64,000 bases of DNA from Acheta domesticus. Its lineage: Eukaryota; Arthropoda; Insecta; Orthoptera; Gryllidae. The notes beneath the pieces are model-generated. The model worked only from the letters and a program-made list of their open reading frames with translations. It searched no databases and was not told the origin of the DNA. A program made the translations under genes and the position numbers. Shown in pieces: positions 1 through 11,480 of this stretch (position 1 is its first letter; each line of letters starts with the position of its first letter). The stretch lies in contig JAHLJT010000631.1 of assembly GCA_031308135.1 (NCBI GenBank), forward strand, positions 30,152,271 to 30,216,270, written 5' to 3'.

Positions 1-327
1 AAATCCGTCGGATGAATAAAATCCGTCGGATGAATAAAATCCGTCGGATGAATAAAATCCGTCGGATGATAAAATCCGTCGGATGAATAAAATCCGTCGG
101 ATGAATAAAATCCGTCGGATGAATAAAATCCGTCGGATGAATAAAATCCGTCGGATGAATAAAATCCGTCGGATGAATAAAATCCGTCGGATGAATAAAA
201 TCCGTCGGATGAATAAAATCCGTCGGATGAATAAAATCCGTCGGATGAATAAAATCCGTCGGATGAATAAAATCCGTCGGATGAATAAAATCCGTCGGAT
301 GAATAAAATCCGTCGGATGAATAAAAT
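1..327. repeat. 18-bp minisatellite array, truncated by the window start
   Basis: About 18 near-perfect head-to-tail copies of the unit aaatccgtcggatgaata. One unit near position 69 has lost a single base (gatgataaaa instead of gatgaataaaa). The array ends in a degenerate unit followed by a short (gaat)n run. Because 18 is a multiple of 3, one frame stays open as a hexapeptide repeat (MNKIRR); this is a by-product of the repeat and not a gene. Confidence 0.97.
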
Positions 328-331
328 CTGA

Positions 332-1699
332 CGGAAGGGCGAATGAATGAATGAATGACCGTTCATATAATAAACGAAAGTGAGAAATAGACTTAGTGAA
401 GAAGGTGGTAAGAACCGTACGCACGGGCAGAAAAAGCCGAGAGCAGCAGCAAAGAAGCCGGGCGGGGAAGAGGCCTGCACAGGATGAGTTTAGCCCTCCC
501 ACTATGCCCCATTGCGTGCCCCGCTTGATGAACTCTGTTAGCACTCAGCTTACGCCCACAGCTTACGCCACCAGCAAGAGCCACTAGCGAGAGCTCTTAA
601 AGTTTCGCGTGACGCTCTTTCGCGTGTGCTCCTGCTTATCTGCTTCAATTTATAAAGTAAATAAATATCGCATAACGGGCGTCGTTTTCATCTACCTTCC
701 TGTACGCCGGATTCAGAGCCTGCTGTAATCATTTTGCCGGGGCGAAGACGTTTGCAACAAGGTTACCGCACGCTATGAATTAAGTCATCTTATATCATGA
801 CTCTTGACGGACGAAAGTTGATGCAAAGGCAAGAATTTCGCAAGAATCATGCTCTGACGTAAGTTTACAATGTTTAAAATAGGAAAGAATAATGTCTAAA
901 TTCTTATTTTCCTCCCTTTGAGTGCAAACAAAATTTTTAGCCATCTGCAAATGTAATATCTTCATTATTTCTAGAATAGATATGTAAATTAATTTTGGAA
1001 TTAATTAATTAAAAGTAAACCAACGAAAACAATCTGAAATGTCTCATCATGAAACCTGACAAACGTTTTAAGAAATATTATACATTTACATCGAGAAGTA
1101 TGAGGGATGTCCAATGCAATTATTTTTGCTTAGAGAGTCTCCGTAAAGAAGATACACACGATACAATTTGTATTTATTGTTTTGAATCTGCTAATAAAAT
1201 TTCATTTTATAAAAAAAATGATCAGAAACATGTGAATCCTCAAAGTTAGATAATTTCAAATTTTGAAAATTCATATGACTATGTTTTAAATGCAAATAAA
1301 CTTACCCTTTACAAGAAGAAATGCAATTTACTGTGCTTCAAAAGAAAAAAAAGGGAGGACTAGTTCGCAGAACTGTGCAAATGAAACGTCTCACATTACG
1401 GTGTATAAAACTTTTGGAAGAGTGTCGCATTGAAATTTTAAACAAACCAGCTGGAACTTGAACGCTTTAATTGCAGGAAAACTGAAATAATCTATTCAGT
1501 GGTCGCTAATGACCTAGAAGGTGATGCGACCTTAAATTAAGAAAAAATAAAAAATGAAAATGAAAAAAATAAATTTAAAAAAAACTATTAAAGTTTTCGA
1601 ATCTGTGCTCTAGAAAAGTATATGAATATCTCATCCACATATCTCAATAGTCATATTTGGGCCTGATAAATGAAGCCCACCGCGATTGCTTGCAGTATA
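332..1699. other. No gene recognised
   Basis: AT-rich DNA with a slightly more GC-rich patch at about 390-600. The only open frames are short (66 codons or fewer) and resemble nothing known to me. No element termini were seen. Confidence 0.6.
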
Positions 1700-1935
1700 A
1701 TACTGCGATTTTTCAAACTTTGCCCCTCAAGGCCCGTCTTCCCGATGGAATTTGTCACGCTATTTCTCGTCTTTCTTAGTCGGGCCGCTAGACATCGCAT
1801 GATCACGACCGTAGCAAGCAGTGCTTGCGATCACGTGACTTCTAGCGGCGCGACCTAGAATGAAGCGAAATGCCGTGAGATATTCCATCGTGGCCATAGA
1901 GGCCCATAGAGGCAGAGTTAGAAAAATCGCACTAT
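1700..1935. mobile_element. Palindromic fold-back MITE, family A, copy 1
   Basis: The two halves are imperfect reverse complements over the whole length and meet near 1818. The outer ends read actgcgattttt and, on the other strand, agtgcgattttt. Internally ccgatggaat pairs with cgatggaata from the right half, and gggccgctaga pairs with cgcgccgctaga. The same GGAATATCTCACGG core and GCCGCTAG motif recur at 54003-54245 and 35360-35460, which makes this a family. No coding capacity. The superfamily and target-site duplication are not resolved. Confidence 0.85.
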
Positions 1936-2699
1936 AAAAAACTTTCGGGCAGCTCGCGAGGAGCCAGAACCTGCCTGCGTCGTATCACTCGTCGCTGGTG
2001 TTTGCGAACCACGTTCTAGAACGCGTCTGCACAGCTTCTCCTTTTCTGCATGATGCGTTCGCTTCGGCCGGATGGCGCTTGTTTGGTTGAGACTCGTGGT
2101 TCTTCTTTCAAACAAGTTTTATCCACAATTGTTTCTCCTTAATTAGTCCCGGTTTATATCTGTCCCTCAGGTGAAATTCTATCAAAGAATATTATACACC
2201 GTTTCAAGAATATATTTAAAGAAAAAGATCTATCTTTGCCTATTAAGTTTTATATTTTCGCGCTTGTTAGGCTCTCTTGTTGACTGTGAAAATCTAATAT
2301 TTATAGGGTTCAATTTGGTTAGGAAATATTGTGTGAAATCAAATTTTCCAAAAATTATACTATTTTGATTTATATTTATTTGAACTCTTTGCTAAATAAC
2401 TTTACTAAACATCGTGAAGTATACATTAAATATCCGAATTTAAGCCATTAAATATGAAATTCTATCTAGTAAAATATGGTTTCAAAGTTTGTCTCTAGTA
2501 TTTATGATGGTTTTCTAGCAATCGTTAAAGATTGGTGTAATTCATTTTATCAAGTATAAAATTTAAGAACACATAGCAAATGTATATAAAGAAATAAAAT
2601 ATAACTTATTTATTTAAAACAATATAACTTCTTTATATTTTAAGTAATTCGTATGTTCATTTTTACAAGAATCATAATCTATTTCGTTATAAATATTAT
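1936..2699. other. No gene recognised
   Basis: GC-balanced up to about 2110, then strongly AT-rich. No open frame longer than 65 codons and no recognisable element. Confidence 0.55.
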
Positions 2700-2763
2700 A
2701 AATTCTCAAGGGGCGGCAAAATTAATGGAGCCCAGGGTGACGACGTGTATAAGTCCGCCTCTG
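2700..2763 (-). mobile_element. hAT-like element terminus
   Basis: Read on the minus strand, the end starts cagaggcggacttatacacg and continues inward to a tttgccgcccc motif, which is typical of hAT terminal and subterminal sequence. A target-site duplication would be accagcat at 2764-2771. I could not find the partner end to the left, so this is a partial or decayed element. Confidence 0.45.
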
Positions 2764-2771
2764 ACCAGCAT

Positions 2772-3650
2772 GATCCTCTCGATTAATGGAAGTTAAGCAG
2801 TGAATATCGAGCGCACCAGTGAAAAATAAATTCTTTAATTCAGTTCGTATATTTCACAACATTTGGTTCTACTTACAAAATCAATAGACAATAACTGGCT
2901 TCATGTTGCATGCACAACACATTCGGAACTAACGTCAATAGCAACTGGTGCTGTCAGAAAAGCCAGTCAATCAATGGATTTAAAAGTATTCTTATGCCAA
3001 AGTTTTCAAAGGTTTATACCAGGTTTGGCCAATCTTTTACATATCACGCGCCATTTTTTTCACATGCAATTTTGGATGTGTTCGTGCAACTCGAATACCT
3101 TTTCTAACCTGTTACTTGAGTGGTTAAGTTTGGAACATTCGAAGAGAGACTCCTCGGATTTGGGAAGGAAAAGAGACAGCTCAACCTACTTTAATTGAAG
3201 TACGCCAGTTCAAAAGACACACGTTTAATGGAGCAATTTACAATAGTGATCTCTTGATCGCGAATGATGATGTAGTCTTTTTTGGCGAATCTTATGCAGC
3301 AGAAGAATCTCGACTGGTGAAGCTAACTCTGGACCATAGTAGTTGTACTGGTGGATAGAATAGAATAATTATTTTGCTACTTAGGAATGCATAAAATATT
3401 TCCGGTGGTAGCGTTTTCTCAATAGTTACAAATACACAAAAGAAACAAACAAATAAACATTATCATATCTCCATATTACTTAATGAAATAGTATTTAGTA
3501 TAATTAGTATTTTTATAACATGAGTGATGAGATGAATGAAAATTGACAGAACTGGTGTTGGTTGACGCAATAATGTAATGAACTGCTTGTAATCATCCAA
3601 TGGGTCACATTGTCATATATTTTCTGCAGGCTGGACGTCCTTGTTTTGTA
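2772..3650. other. No gene recognised
   Basis: Mixed-composition DNA. A 68-codon stop-free stretch without an ATG ends at 3360, but its translation matches no family I recognise, and that length is within chance expectation. Confidence 0.5.
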
Positions 3651-3658
3651 CCGTCAAC

Positions 3659-4200
3659 TCAAACGGTTTCCTGTATTTTAATTCCGTCAAATGATTGCCG
3701 TTTACTTTTATAGATTTGTGATTTTTTTTGTATTCGATATAATACTAGAGAAATAGCATGTGAACTGCATTCCAATGGATGACTTTTTGGTCGATGTTCA
3801 CAAAAACAACTTGTCATACAACGGTTACATCGGAAACCAATAATCCAATAGCGCGACCCAGAAGTTGAAATGGATGGTTTAAATTTGCTGTGGAATACGT
3901 GTACCAAAAGAACATGGAATGGGAAGCCGATTCGAAACATGAAGTACATCAATAAAGGGATCATCGTGAATACATGCCAGGATAACACAAATAATGCGGG
4001 GCACGGCATTGGGGCGAGGGAAAATTGTGCCAGCCCTCGACTGGACCAGACAAAATGATAGCTCTGTTGCTTGTTGTTCTTTTCTCTAAAAATGCCTTCA
4101 TTTTCTGAAAATTAGTTATTTTGTTGTTTCCTGGGCATTCGTAATATTTGAGTACTGGGATGAATAACTGCACACAAATCATACCGGCCATTACCGGACT
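3659..4200 (-). pseudogene. Possible piggyBac-like transposase C-terminus relic
   Basis: On the minus strand, two overlapping frames together resemble the end of a piggyBac-type transposase. The first (4191 to 3961) has a hydrophobic stretch followed by a K/R-rich FQKMKAFLEKR segment, like the region preceding the zinc-binding tail. The second (4009 to 3659) contains CNRCMTSCFCEH followed by a further Cys and His, like the C-terminal cysteine-rich tail. The frames are offset, so the sequence is broken. The hairpin repeats and TTAA motif at 5.1-5.7 kb would fit a piggyBac family, but I have no direct link. This is a weak call by eye. Confidence 0.22.
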
Positions 4201-5087
4201 GTCATCATAAGCAAAATGCGTTTTTTGCTAGAGGAAACTATTCTGCATTCATTCACCTTTTTGTAAAAGGTTCGAGTTGAAACATACGACTTGGTAATGG
4301 TAATGTCAAAGAGTGAATTATGTTAATCCTCTTTCGTCAAATTTTCTGAATTCTTCCCGGGAAAATTTCCTTTGTATGAGTCATAGCAAGTATATCGAAC
4401 GAGAAAGGTCATCGTTAAGGAACATCCAAGTACGTAGTTTCGTGTTTCGGAACCGCAGAATATCCATTAAAGAATTTATCTTAATCCATTGTATTGTCTC
4501 TACAACGCAACCTGTATAATTCGATAAAAGGCTTTTTGTCGGAATTTTACCCGTATTACTGCCCTTCAAGGAAGGGACGAGATATGTCGAATGATAAATA
4601 GATAAACATGGTTACTCTTTTCATTGCCTGAATGCGACCCTTCTAATACTTGGCGTGTGGTCCAAAAGGATCGATAAAACCTAATTAGCGAAAATGGATG
4701 TAGTACTTGCAAATCAAGTTAATGTACCATTAAATTGTTATTTTACATTTGGTGTACTTTACTGGTCCTAGTTGATAGCTTCAGAAGCGTATTTGTTAAA
4801 ATCATCAGAGCATGGATATTATGAGCAAATTTTCCATTTTGATTGCAATTGGAGTCTTTGCTGAGAGTAAATATTTATTGATATGATACTCCAGTATGTA
4901 TTATTTTGTAGAACTTTTTTCATTTTGTCTTCTTTGTCTTTCTATCTTTTAACAATTTTGAGATACGTTGCCCAATTTTGATCATGTGTTTTACTCGGAT
5001 CGTAAAATATTATTGCCTCAATAGCTTTGAATACAGTAAAAGTTCTGAATACAGTTCAAATATGAAACATATTTTAAATATTATATG
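4201..5087. other. No gene recognised
   Basis: AT-rich, short open frames only, no repeats seen. Confidence 0.55.
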
Positions 5088-5100
5088 ATCAATGTTAGCC

Positions 5101-5710
5101 CGGCAACGGATGGGTTGGGTCTGTGAGACCCAAGACGAAACAAATCTTAAGCCAATCTCATACAGATAATACCAGAAGCCTGTTCGTCTCAATACCTTTC
5201 TTTTATTTTCAAATGAAACGTTCAGCGTGATAGTTATTCCCGTATAGGTTGTAAACGTGAATATAAGCGTAATTTGTTTCCTGCTTGGTCTCTCGGACCC
5301 AACCCATCCCTTCGTGTAACTGTTATCGACCAGGAATGTATTCGTATTTTAAAAAATATTTATTATTGCTACATAGATAATTATGGTATTATATATATAT
5401 ATATAATATGTATGTGTGTTATTACGTATAATTAAACTCACATTGAACTGTAATTCCAGAAATAAGTCAAACTTTTCAGTGGAATGATGATGATAATAGG
5501 GAGGCCTTATTGCGCTCCCTTAATTTTCTTAAAATTTTTTTGATAAGAATAAAAGATGCATTATAAAGTAACACAAATGTTTTCTTTTATATCAAATTAA
5601 CATTAACATAATGAAGTCCTCTAACAATGATATAAATAAAATATTTGCTATTTAATTTTCGTTTTTTAACCCGGGTCTTTCAGACCTAGCCCATCTGTTC
5701 GTGTTACATT
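5101..5710. repeat. Three copies of a hairpin motif, piggyBac-like end
   Basis: The motif gatgggttgggtctgtgag at 5109 forms a small hairpin (gggtctgtgagaccc). It recurs inverted at 5281-5320 (ggtctctcggacccaaccca) and again inverted at 5669-5710 (cccgggtctttcagacctag). The last copy is directly preceded by TTAA (5666-5669), the target site used by piggyBac elements, and starts CCCGGGTC. This suggests terminal repeats of a decayed piggyBac-like element or MITE. No complete element could be delimited. Confidence 0.4.
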
Positions 5711-5805
5711 TTCTCACTCATCCGTCGCCCTGTTATGGTATGTAACACATGAAACAACATTTCGTTGGCATGTAATGAAAATCCGTGGGTGAATAATTGT
5801 TTACA

Positions 5806-5806
<1 letters not shown>

Positions 5807-5843
<37 letters not shown>
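5807..5843. repeat. (AAT)n microsatellite
   Basis: About 12 uninterrupted AAT units. Unlike the tracts at 6.4-8.1 kb and 29.4 kb, no Dong-type 3' end adjoins it. Confidence 0.95.
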
Positions 5844-5848
<5 letters not shown>

Positions 5849-6374
5849 ATGCGATATTTCACAAAATAATTTTGTGAACTTCCAGAAAACTTAATGCTTC
5901 AACATGCTGACGCTGGTCATTAGCAAAAATTCGTGAAGACTCAGCCAGAACGGGCGTTTATTTCACTGCGCTATTGTTTTTTTTTCCTCTTTTTCTTTTT
6001 AATTTCAGGAATCTATTGAAATAATCTAATTTGTCCGTGAACGCTATGCTACAGACAGTCTTTCGCCCAATATTCGTGTTCAGTGTGTGTTCGAAACACG
6101 CATCTCACAGCCAAGTCACGCGAGTCCGTACCTTCCTTGACCTGCCTTGACCCGCACCGCAGCCGGTACCCTTATCTGGGCAAAGCGATGCCGACCGATA
6201 TTACGACATGCACGAATCCCGTGACGTCGTCGCTCGCTCTCTTGCCCCGGGAGCGGAGGGAGGACATGCTGCCAGGGGTGCTCAAATCCACGATTATGGT
6301 TCAGATCTAAAAATATGGACTGACACTTTTTTTTTGTGTGTGTGAAGTGAAATCGTGAAATAATTACGAAAACC
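5844..6374. other. No gene recognised
   Basis: Moderately GC-rich around 6080-6290 with a 75-codon frame on the plus strand that resembles no known protein. No element termini seen. Confidence 0.5.

Positions 6375-6419
<45 letters not shown>
6375..6419. repeat. (AAT)n tract bordering Dong-like copy A on its 5' side
   Basis: About 15 TAA units that end directly where the truncated retrotransposon copy A begins. Confidence 0.95.
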
Positions 6420-6422
<3 letters not shown>

Positions 6423-6929
6423 CTCACCGAACACTCACCGAAACCGATGACGTCTGTTGGATTGTGTACTATCTTGTACGACCAACAAATTCAAACTGAT
6501 CGCACGATAGCGGCAAACAAACCGGATATAGTTATCCGGGATTTGGCGAAAAAATCGTGTTTACTTATCGATGTTGCTGTACCTTGCGATCAAAACGTCG
6601 TTACCAAGGAGGCAGAGAAACGTCTTAAATACAAGAGTTTGGAAATCGAGATCAGCCGAATGTGGGACGTAAAAGCACAGGTCGTCCCGATAGTTATCGG
6701 AGCTCTGGGATTTGTTCCGCAAAATTTGAGTAAGAACTTGTCTAAACTCCCTGGTAATTCAAAAGACTGGGAAGTGCAAGAAATTGCTTTATTTGGAACA
6801 GCCCACATTTTGCGTAAAGCATTGTAGAGGCACTGATAGTCACCGAATCTGCTCCTTAGGTAGCTGGTTGCAACCTGGAGTAGATTTTATATTCAGCCGA
6901 CTCATGAGATCTTTAGTCGTGATGTAATG
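6420..6929 (+). pseudogene. Dong/R4-like non-LTR retrotransposon, 5'-truncated copy A
   Basis: Only the very end of the retrotransposon polyprotein survives: an open frame from about 6432 to the stop at 6825-6827 (126 codons from the internal ATG at 6447). It carries the restriction-like (PD-(D/E)XK) endonuclease segment: KPDIVIRD, then CLLIDVAVP with the acidic residue present, then a KEAEKRLKYK segment. It finishes with GTAHILRK. A short 3' UTR follows (6828-6929) and then an (AAT)n tract. The copy begins abruptly after another (AAT)n tract, the usual result of 5' truncation during target-primed reverse transcription. It is very similar to copy B throughout the overlap, so both insertions look recent. 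The clade is an inference from the endonuclease type and the TAA-repeat target, which matches the behaviour known for Dong of Bombyx. Confidence 0.8.

Positions 6930-6981
<52 letters not shown>
6930..6981. repeat. (AAT)n tract between Dong-like copies A and B
   Basis: About 17 AAT units. They form the 3' tail of copy A and sit directly against the 5' end of copy B. Confidence 0.95.
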
Positions 6982-8039
6982 CAGCCATCAAGATGACCCT
7001 CTAATGAGGCAGGTCATGAAATCTGACCGAAGAATGGGAAACAGAGGTACTGTTAGTGTAGCAAGAAGCATTGCGAAGAAAACTAGGCAAGACACGTCGA
7101 ATAACGCAGACACTGAACCTCTGATGCTGCTAAACATGAAGTGTGAGACACAAAAAATGTTAAAGAAATCGTGGAGAGACAAACCACTCCACGGACAATA
7201 CCTAAAATGAATGGACAAGGTTCAGATCAATAAAGATCAATCATTTATGTGGCTTAAAAGGGGAAGTATGAAGCCAGAATCGGAAGCACTTGTAATAGCT
7301 GCCCAAGATCAGGCGTTGAGAACACGACATTATGATAAAGCGGTTCTCAAAATTTCCCAAGATGATAAATGCCGCATTTGCCTGGAGCAAGTAGAAACCA
7401 TTGATCATATTGTCTCAGCTTGTCCAATCCTAGCAAAGACCGAATACCTGAAAAGACATGATAGGGTGTGTAGTTACCTCCACTGGCAGATTTGTACCGC
7501 CCTCGAAGTTCCAAACACATGCCCCAAGTGGTACGAACACTCACCGAAACCGGTGACGTCTGTTGGATTGTGTACGATATTGTACGACCAACAAATTCAA
7601 ACTGATCGCACGATAGCGGCAAACAAACCGGATATAGTTATCCGGGATTTGGCGAAAAAATCGTGTTTACTTATCTATGTTGCTGTACCTTGCGATCAAA
7701 ACGTCGTTACCAAGGAGGCAGAGAAACGTCTTAAATACAAGAGTTTGGAAATCGAGATCAGCCGAATGTGGGACGTAAAAGCACAGGTCGTCCCGATAGT
7801 TATCGGAGCTCTGGGATTTGTTCCGCAAAATTTGCGTAAGAACTTGTCTAAACTCCCTGGTAATTCAAAAGACTGGGAAGTGCAAGAAATTGCTTTATTT
7901 GGAACAGCCCACATTTTGCGTAAAATATTGTAGAGGCACTGATAGTCACCGGATCTGCTCCTTAGGTAGCTGGTTGCAACCTGGAGTGGATTGTATATTC
8001 AGCCGACTCATAACATCTTTAGTTATGATGTAATGGAAA
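6982..8039 (+). pseudogene. Dong/R4-like non-LTR retrotransposon, 5'-truncated copy B
   Basis: The reading frame is continuous from about 6982 to the stop at 7931-7933 except for one in-frame TGA at 7208-7210, which splits it into a 5' piece and a 240-codon 3' piece starting at 7211. The 3' piece has, in order: an AAQDQALRT segment, a CCHC zinc knuckle (C54, C57, H66, C71), KWYEHSP, the endonuclease-like core PD at 140-141 with CLLIYVAVP, the KEAEKRLKYK segment, and the terminal GTAHILRK. The zinc knuckle followed by a restriction-like endonuclease is the diagnostic arrangement of the R2/R4/Dong group. Copy A has Asp where this copy has Tyr156 in the CLLI motif, a residue likely to be catalytic. 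The reverse transcriptase domain is lost to 5' truncation. The 3' UTR (7934-8039) is nearly identical to that of copy A. Confidence 0.83.

Positions 8040-8074
<35 letters not shown>
8040..8074. repeat. (AAT)n tail of Dong-like copy B
   Basis: About 11 AAT units directly after the 3' UTR of copy B. Confidence 0.93.
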
Positions 8075-8934
8075 GTTTCTAAACATTGTTGTCTATTTTA
8101 GCAACCAATTCAAATTGGGAATTTTTGAGTAAATAAAATAAATTATGTTCAATTATTACTTTTCAAATCTGAGATTCTGTCCACCTTCTCCTCTATCAGG
8201 TTCAGAAAATCTCGAAACTAGAGGATAGAGTTACTACATTCGGTTACCTTGAGATTGATTGGCAAAAAAGCAAGGTATTAAACTTGTGTCATTACGTTAA
8301 TGAATTCATCAGAATGTCCATAAATCTAATAGTGCAATATAGTGAATTTAATCGTAGTGTGCGGAATATGTCTGTAGCGACTTGCGACGTTGACATCGAT
8401 TCTCTAACGGTGAACGAGTTAAAGGGAAGCTATCACATGTTTCGAAGGACTGAGAGAGGCCTTTGTCCCCTCCACAAAATGTCACACCCCACCTCCCCTA
8501 ACTTCAGATACTCGTATATCTATCACTAACCATGGCTGGATTCAAGAGTATGCCGCCTGTAGAGTAAAGTCCATTTGCTGCCCCCTTTATTATTCATAGT
8601 TGAATAATACTTTTGTTTTATACCACAAACTGTAGAGTTCATTCTTGTTTTCATCTTTTTTAAACATTAAAACACAAAAGCTTTCAATTAGGTTAGATGA
8701 AATTACAATTTTATGGTTTACACAATAAATTACATAATAACATTAGTTCTTCTACTTGTTTTGTTACTAACGTCCTTCAAGATTTCGTCCTGAATTAATT
8801 CGAACTAAATTAATTAGTTCTTGGAGATGAGATATCATTTTTTTAAAGATATTTTTTAATTTTAATCGCTATGTTGTGCGTAATTGAAGATTCGGTTTCA
8901 ATTTCAATAATTTGCCAAACTGCCGTCCCTAAAA
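8075..8934. other. No gene; probably the body of a decayed hAT element at the right
   Basis: No open frame of note (the longest is 81 codons). A tgctgccccct motif near 8577 resembles the subterminal tttgccgcccc motif of the hAT ends at 2.7 kb and 8.95 kb, so 8.56-8.99 kb may be one non-autonomous hAT copy. Confidence 0.35.
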
Positions 8935-8990
8935 CTTTGCCGCTATAGGCTGTAGCCTACTCAGCCTATTTAGAAATCCGGCCCTGCCAC
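8935..8990 (-). mobile_element. hAT-like element terminus
   Basis: On the minus strand the end begins cagggccggatttctaaata and includes gcggcaaagttttaggg. CAGGGCCGG is a typical hAT terminal sequence. The opposite end and an 8-bp duplication were not identified. Confidence 0.5.
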
Positions 8991-9989
8991 TAACTAATCA
9001 GAGAGCCAGCTTTCTGAGAACGAAATATTCATTCTATTGTAATAGTATTGAAAGAAACATTCTTAAAACATCAAAATATTGGAAAAACAGCCTTCAAATT
9101 ATTCATCAAAACATAGTAATACCTAAAATAACAATGTTGCAAATTTCTGTTGACCGATACTCTTCCTACATCCCACGAAACAAAATCAATGAGGAATCGT
9201 TTCATTGGAATTTAATTTCCTCTTGAAAATAATTAGTATGTAATTAAAAATTAATTGTTGTATTAATAGTATGTTCCTTCCTGAACCTCTATACTGTACA
9301 ATATTTTTCGTGCGTGGGCTTTATAAATGAACTAACTGAAAGCTAAGATGTGATTTTTCTCATTTGTGGTTTACTCGTTACTGTTCGTAGAATTTGTTTT
9401 CCTTCAATCAAATAGAAGTGTATCACATCGTAAACAAAGTTACCGAACTCTTGCAAAGAGTGATCATGACTTTAATGGTGTTGTTATCCGAAAGTACATT
9501 TAGAAGTTTCCACTTTCAAGAGTCATATTTTTTTCGCCGTCTCCCTCCCGCTTGCCAAGTTTTGGCATGAGCCTCCGCCCCGCAGTTCATAAAGTAGATG
9601 GTAGGTAGAACTGATCCTCGAATGAATTTTTTGTAAGGCTTTCGACCGCGAATTGAGGAGCAGGAAAAATATATGAACTTGGGTTGAAAAATATGGCGAA
9701 GGTAAAATATGTTCATGTTTTATCGACAGACTAAGCTACTTATACCTCCAGCTGATAAACTGACAAAATAATTACTCTGTTGAATTAATAAGGCAATCAT
9801 TGATAAAACTTCAGTTCTAAATAGATTGAAAAATGCTAGCAATTTCTATGAGAGAAGTGGAGAAACTAAACATTAGTGATTTAGCAGATTTGCTTTGGGA
9901 AAAGCTTTGTTTGCGATAAATTAACGCAATTTTGTGTTACAATTGAGTATTTTCGTATCTTATTAAATTAATCGAATCTTATTAAATAA

Positions 9990-10032
<43 letters not shown>

Positions 10033-11049
10033 ATGGTGCGAAATTCTCCATATGTCCCGATGAATTACAAATATAACTGCTGTGAATAAACAAACTTTAT
10101 GTAATGTGTATTAGCATAACGTGGCGTCTCCGCCAGGTATCTGCATATTAAAAATGTTAATTCGTGCTGTGATAGTTGATAATAAAAAGAAAACTGTTAA
10201 CATTGTACAGTTCGCTGGCTCATGCCTCGGTAGGCGAAGCATGTTACATAAAAATAATCAACAGGAATACTTTTTTCAATATTATATTTTGCTTTCGTTT
10301 CAAAATTAGTTTCAATGATCGTCAATCTCTTGAATCACGACACAAAGAATAATGATATGCTTAAAGAGGTAGTGCGGTAATTCACAGTTGCTTCATTGCG
10401 GGTGCCTTGACTTCCCGAAAAACATCATGTTTGTAGAATTTTTCCAGTTCGTCTTGAAGAATCGACTGGAAAAAGTGCCAACTGATTCAATATAGTAGTC
10501 AGGTCTCCGACACGTCATACAAGTCTTTTTTTGCAAAAGGTGGACCGGAAGACCCATGAGCCATGAACGTATGGAGGGACGGACACACACAGTATACCAA
10601 AACCTACGTAGGATTAACTTCTTTTTGTAGAACATTGACCTTGATTTTGCTACATTTTACTTATATTGTAATTTAATTAAAAGCTTCTCTTTTGAAAATT
10701 AATATTATGGAAAACAAACTTTCTTACTTAATGTGGCAACATTCTATTGGCTTCAACCTGATGCTTCCTGTATGTGCGTGATGAAACTCTGAGAATGAGT
10801 AGAGCATTTCTCAAGGAGGGTCTGGAAATTAAAAAACAAATTCAAACCTGTGAAAGATATTTTCCTGTCTCAATTACACTTGTGATTAATGTTAACTTGA
10901 CAGTCGATTTCAACTTAATTTAGGTCGAATTCTTCATCGTTTCAAATCTTTTTTGAACTTTTTGAAAGTTACGTCGAATCAAAAAATATAAAGTTTAAGT
11001 TACAGAGGAAATGCCTTCATAATATGTTTAATCCGATGTCACTTCAAGT
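8991..11049. other. AT-rich DNA without recognised genes; (TA)n at 9993-10029
   Basis: Contains a pure (TA)n microsatellite of about 18 units at 9993-10029. The short frames at 9.5, 10.1 and 10.4 kb (62-80 codons) match nothing I know. Confidence 0.55.
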
Positions 11050-11129
11050 CGCACTATATTTCTCTTTTGGTCTTCGTGTATTTACTTGTGTCGTGGAGGG
11101 AACGCAAAGGTCTTGTTGTTAGGGCTTTG

Positions 11130-11480
11130 CGTCTCGCGTCCTCTCCCGTTAGTAACCTGTGGCGTAAACAGCGCTGGGCCGGGAGGAGTCGTGGGCGGGG
11201 CGGGGGGAGGCCGGGGCTGCGCGGGCGTCGAACCGGTGCCGGCGGTGAGTCAGCGCCGATCGATGCGCGCGTCACGTGACCCGCGCGCCACGCCGGGGCG
11301 TCCCCACGACGCCCGCCCACTCCACGCACCGCTCGCTCTCCTGCACATTTGCCCGCCCGCCCGACCGCCGCGCCGCGCCGCGCTGCACTGGCTGGGCCCG
11401 CTTCCGCTTCGCTCGTTTACGCGCGCGTTCCGTCGTCCGCAGTCCGCTTGCCCGCTCTTTCCATTCCCGGCCGCTGGCTT
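11130..11480. other. GC-rich, CpG-rich island
   Basis: An abrupt switch from AT-rich DNA to very GC-rich sequence with many CpG dinucleotides (cgcgcgtcacgtgacccgcg around 11270). It is open in several frames on both strands with no family resemblance, so composition explains the open frames. It could be a promoter-type CpG island. No TATA box or exon could be assigned. Confidence 0.5.

Noticed and set aside
83..331. 82-codon frame with repeated MNKIRR
   Set aside because: It is a direct translation of the 18-bp minisatellite and has no other sequence.
3128..3360. 68-codon stop-free stretch without ATG
   Set aside because: Not recognised, no splice-site support, and such a length is expected by chance.
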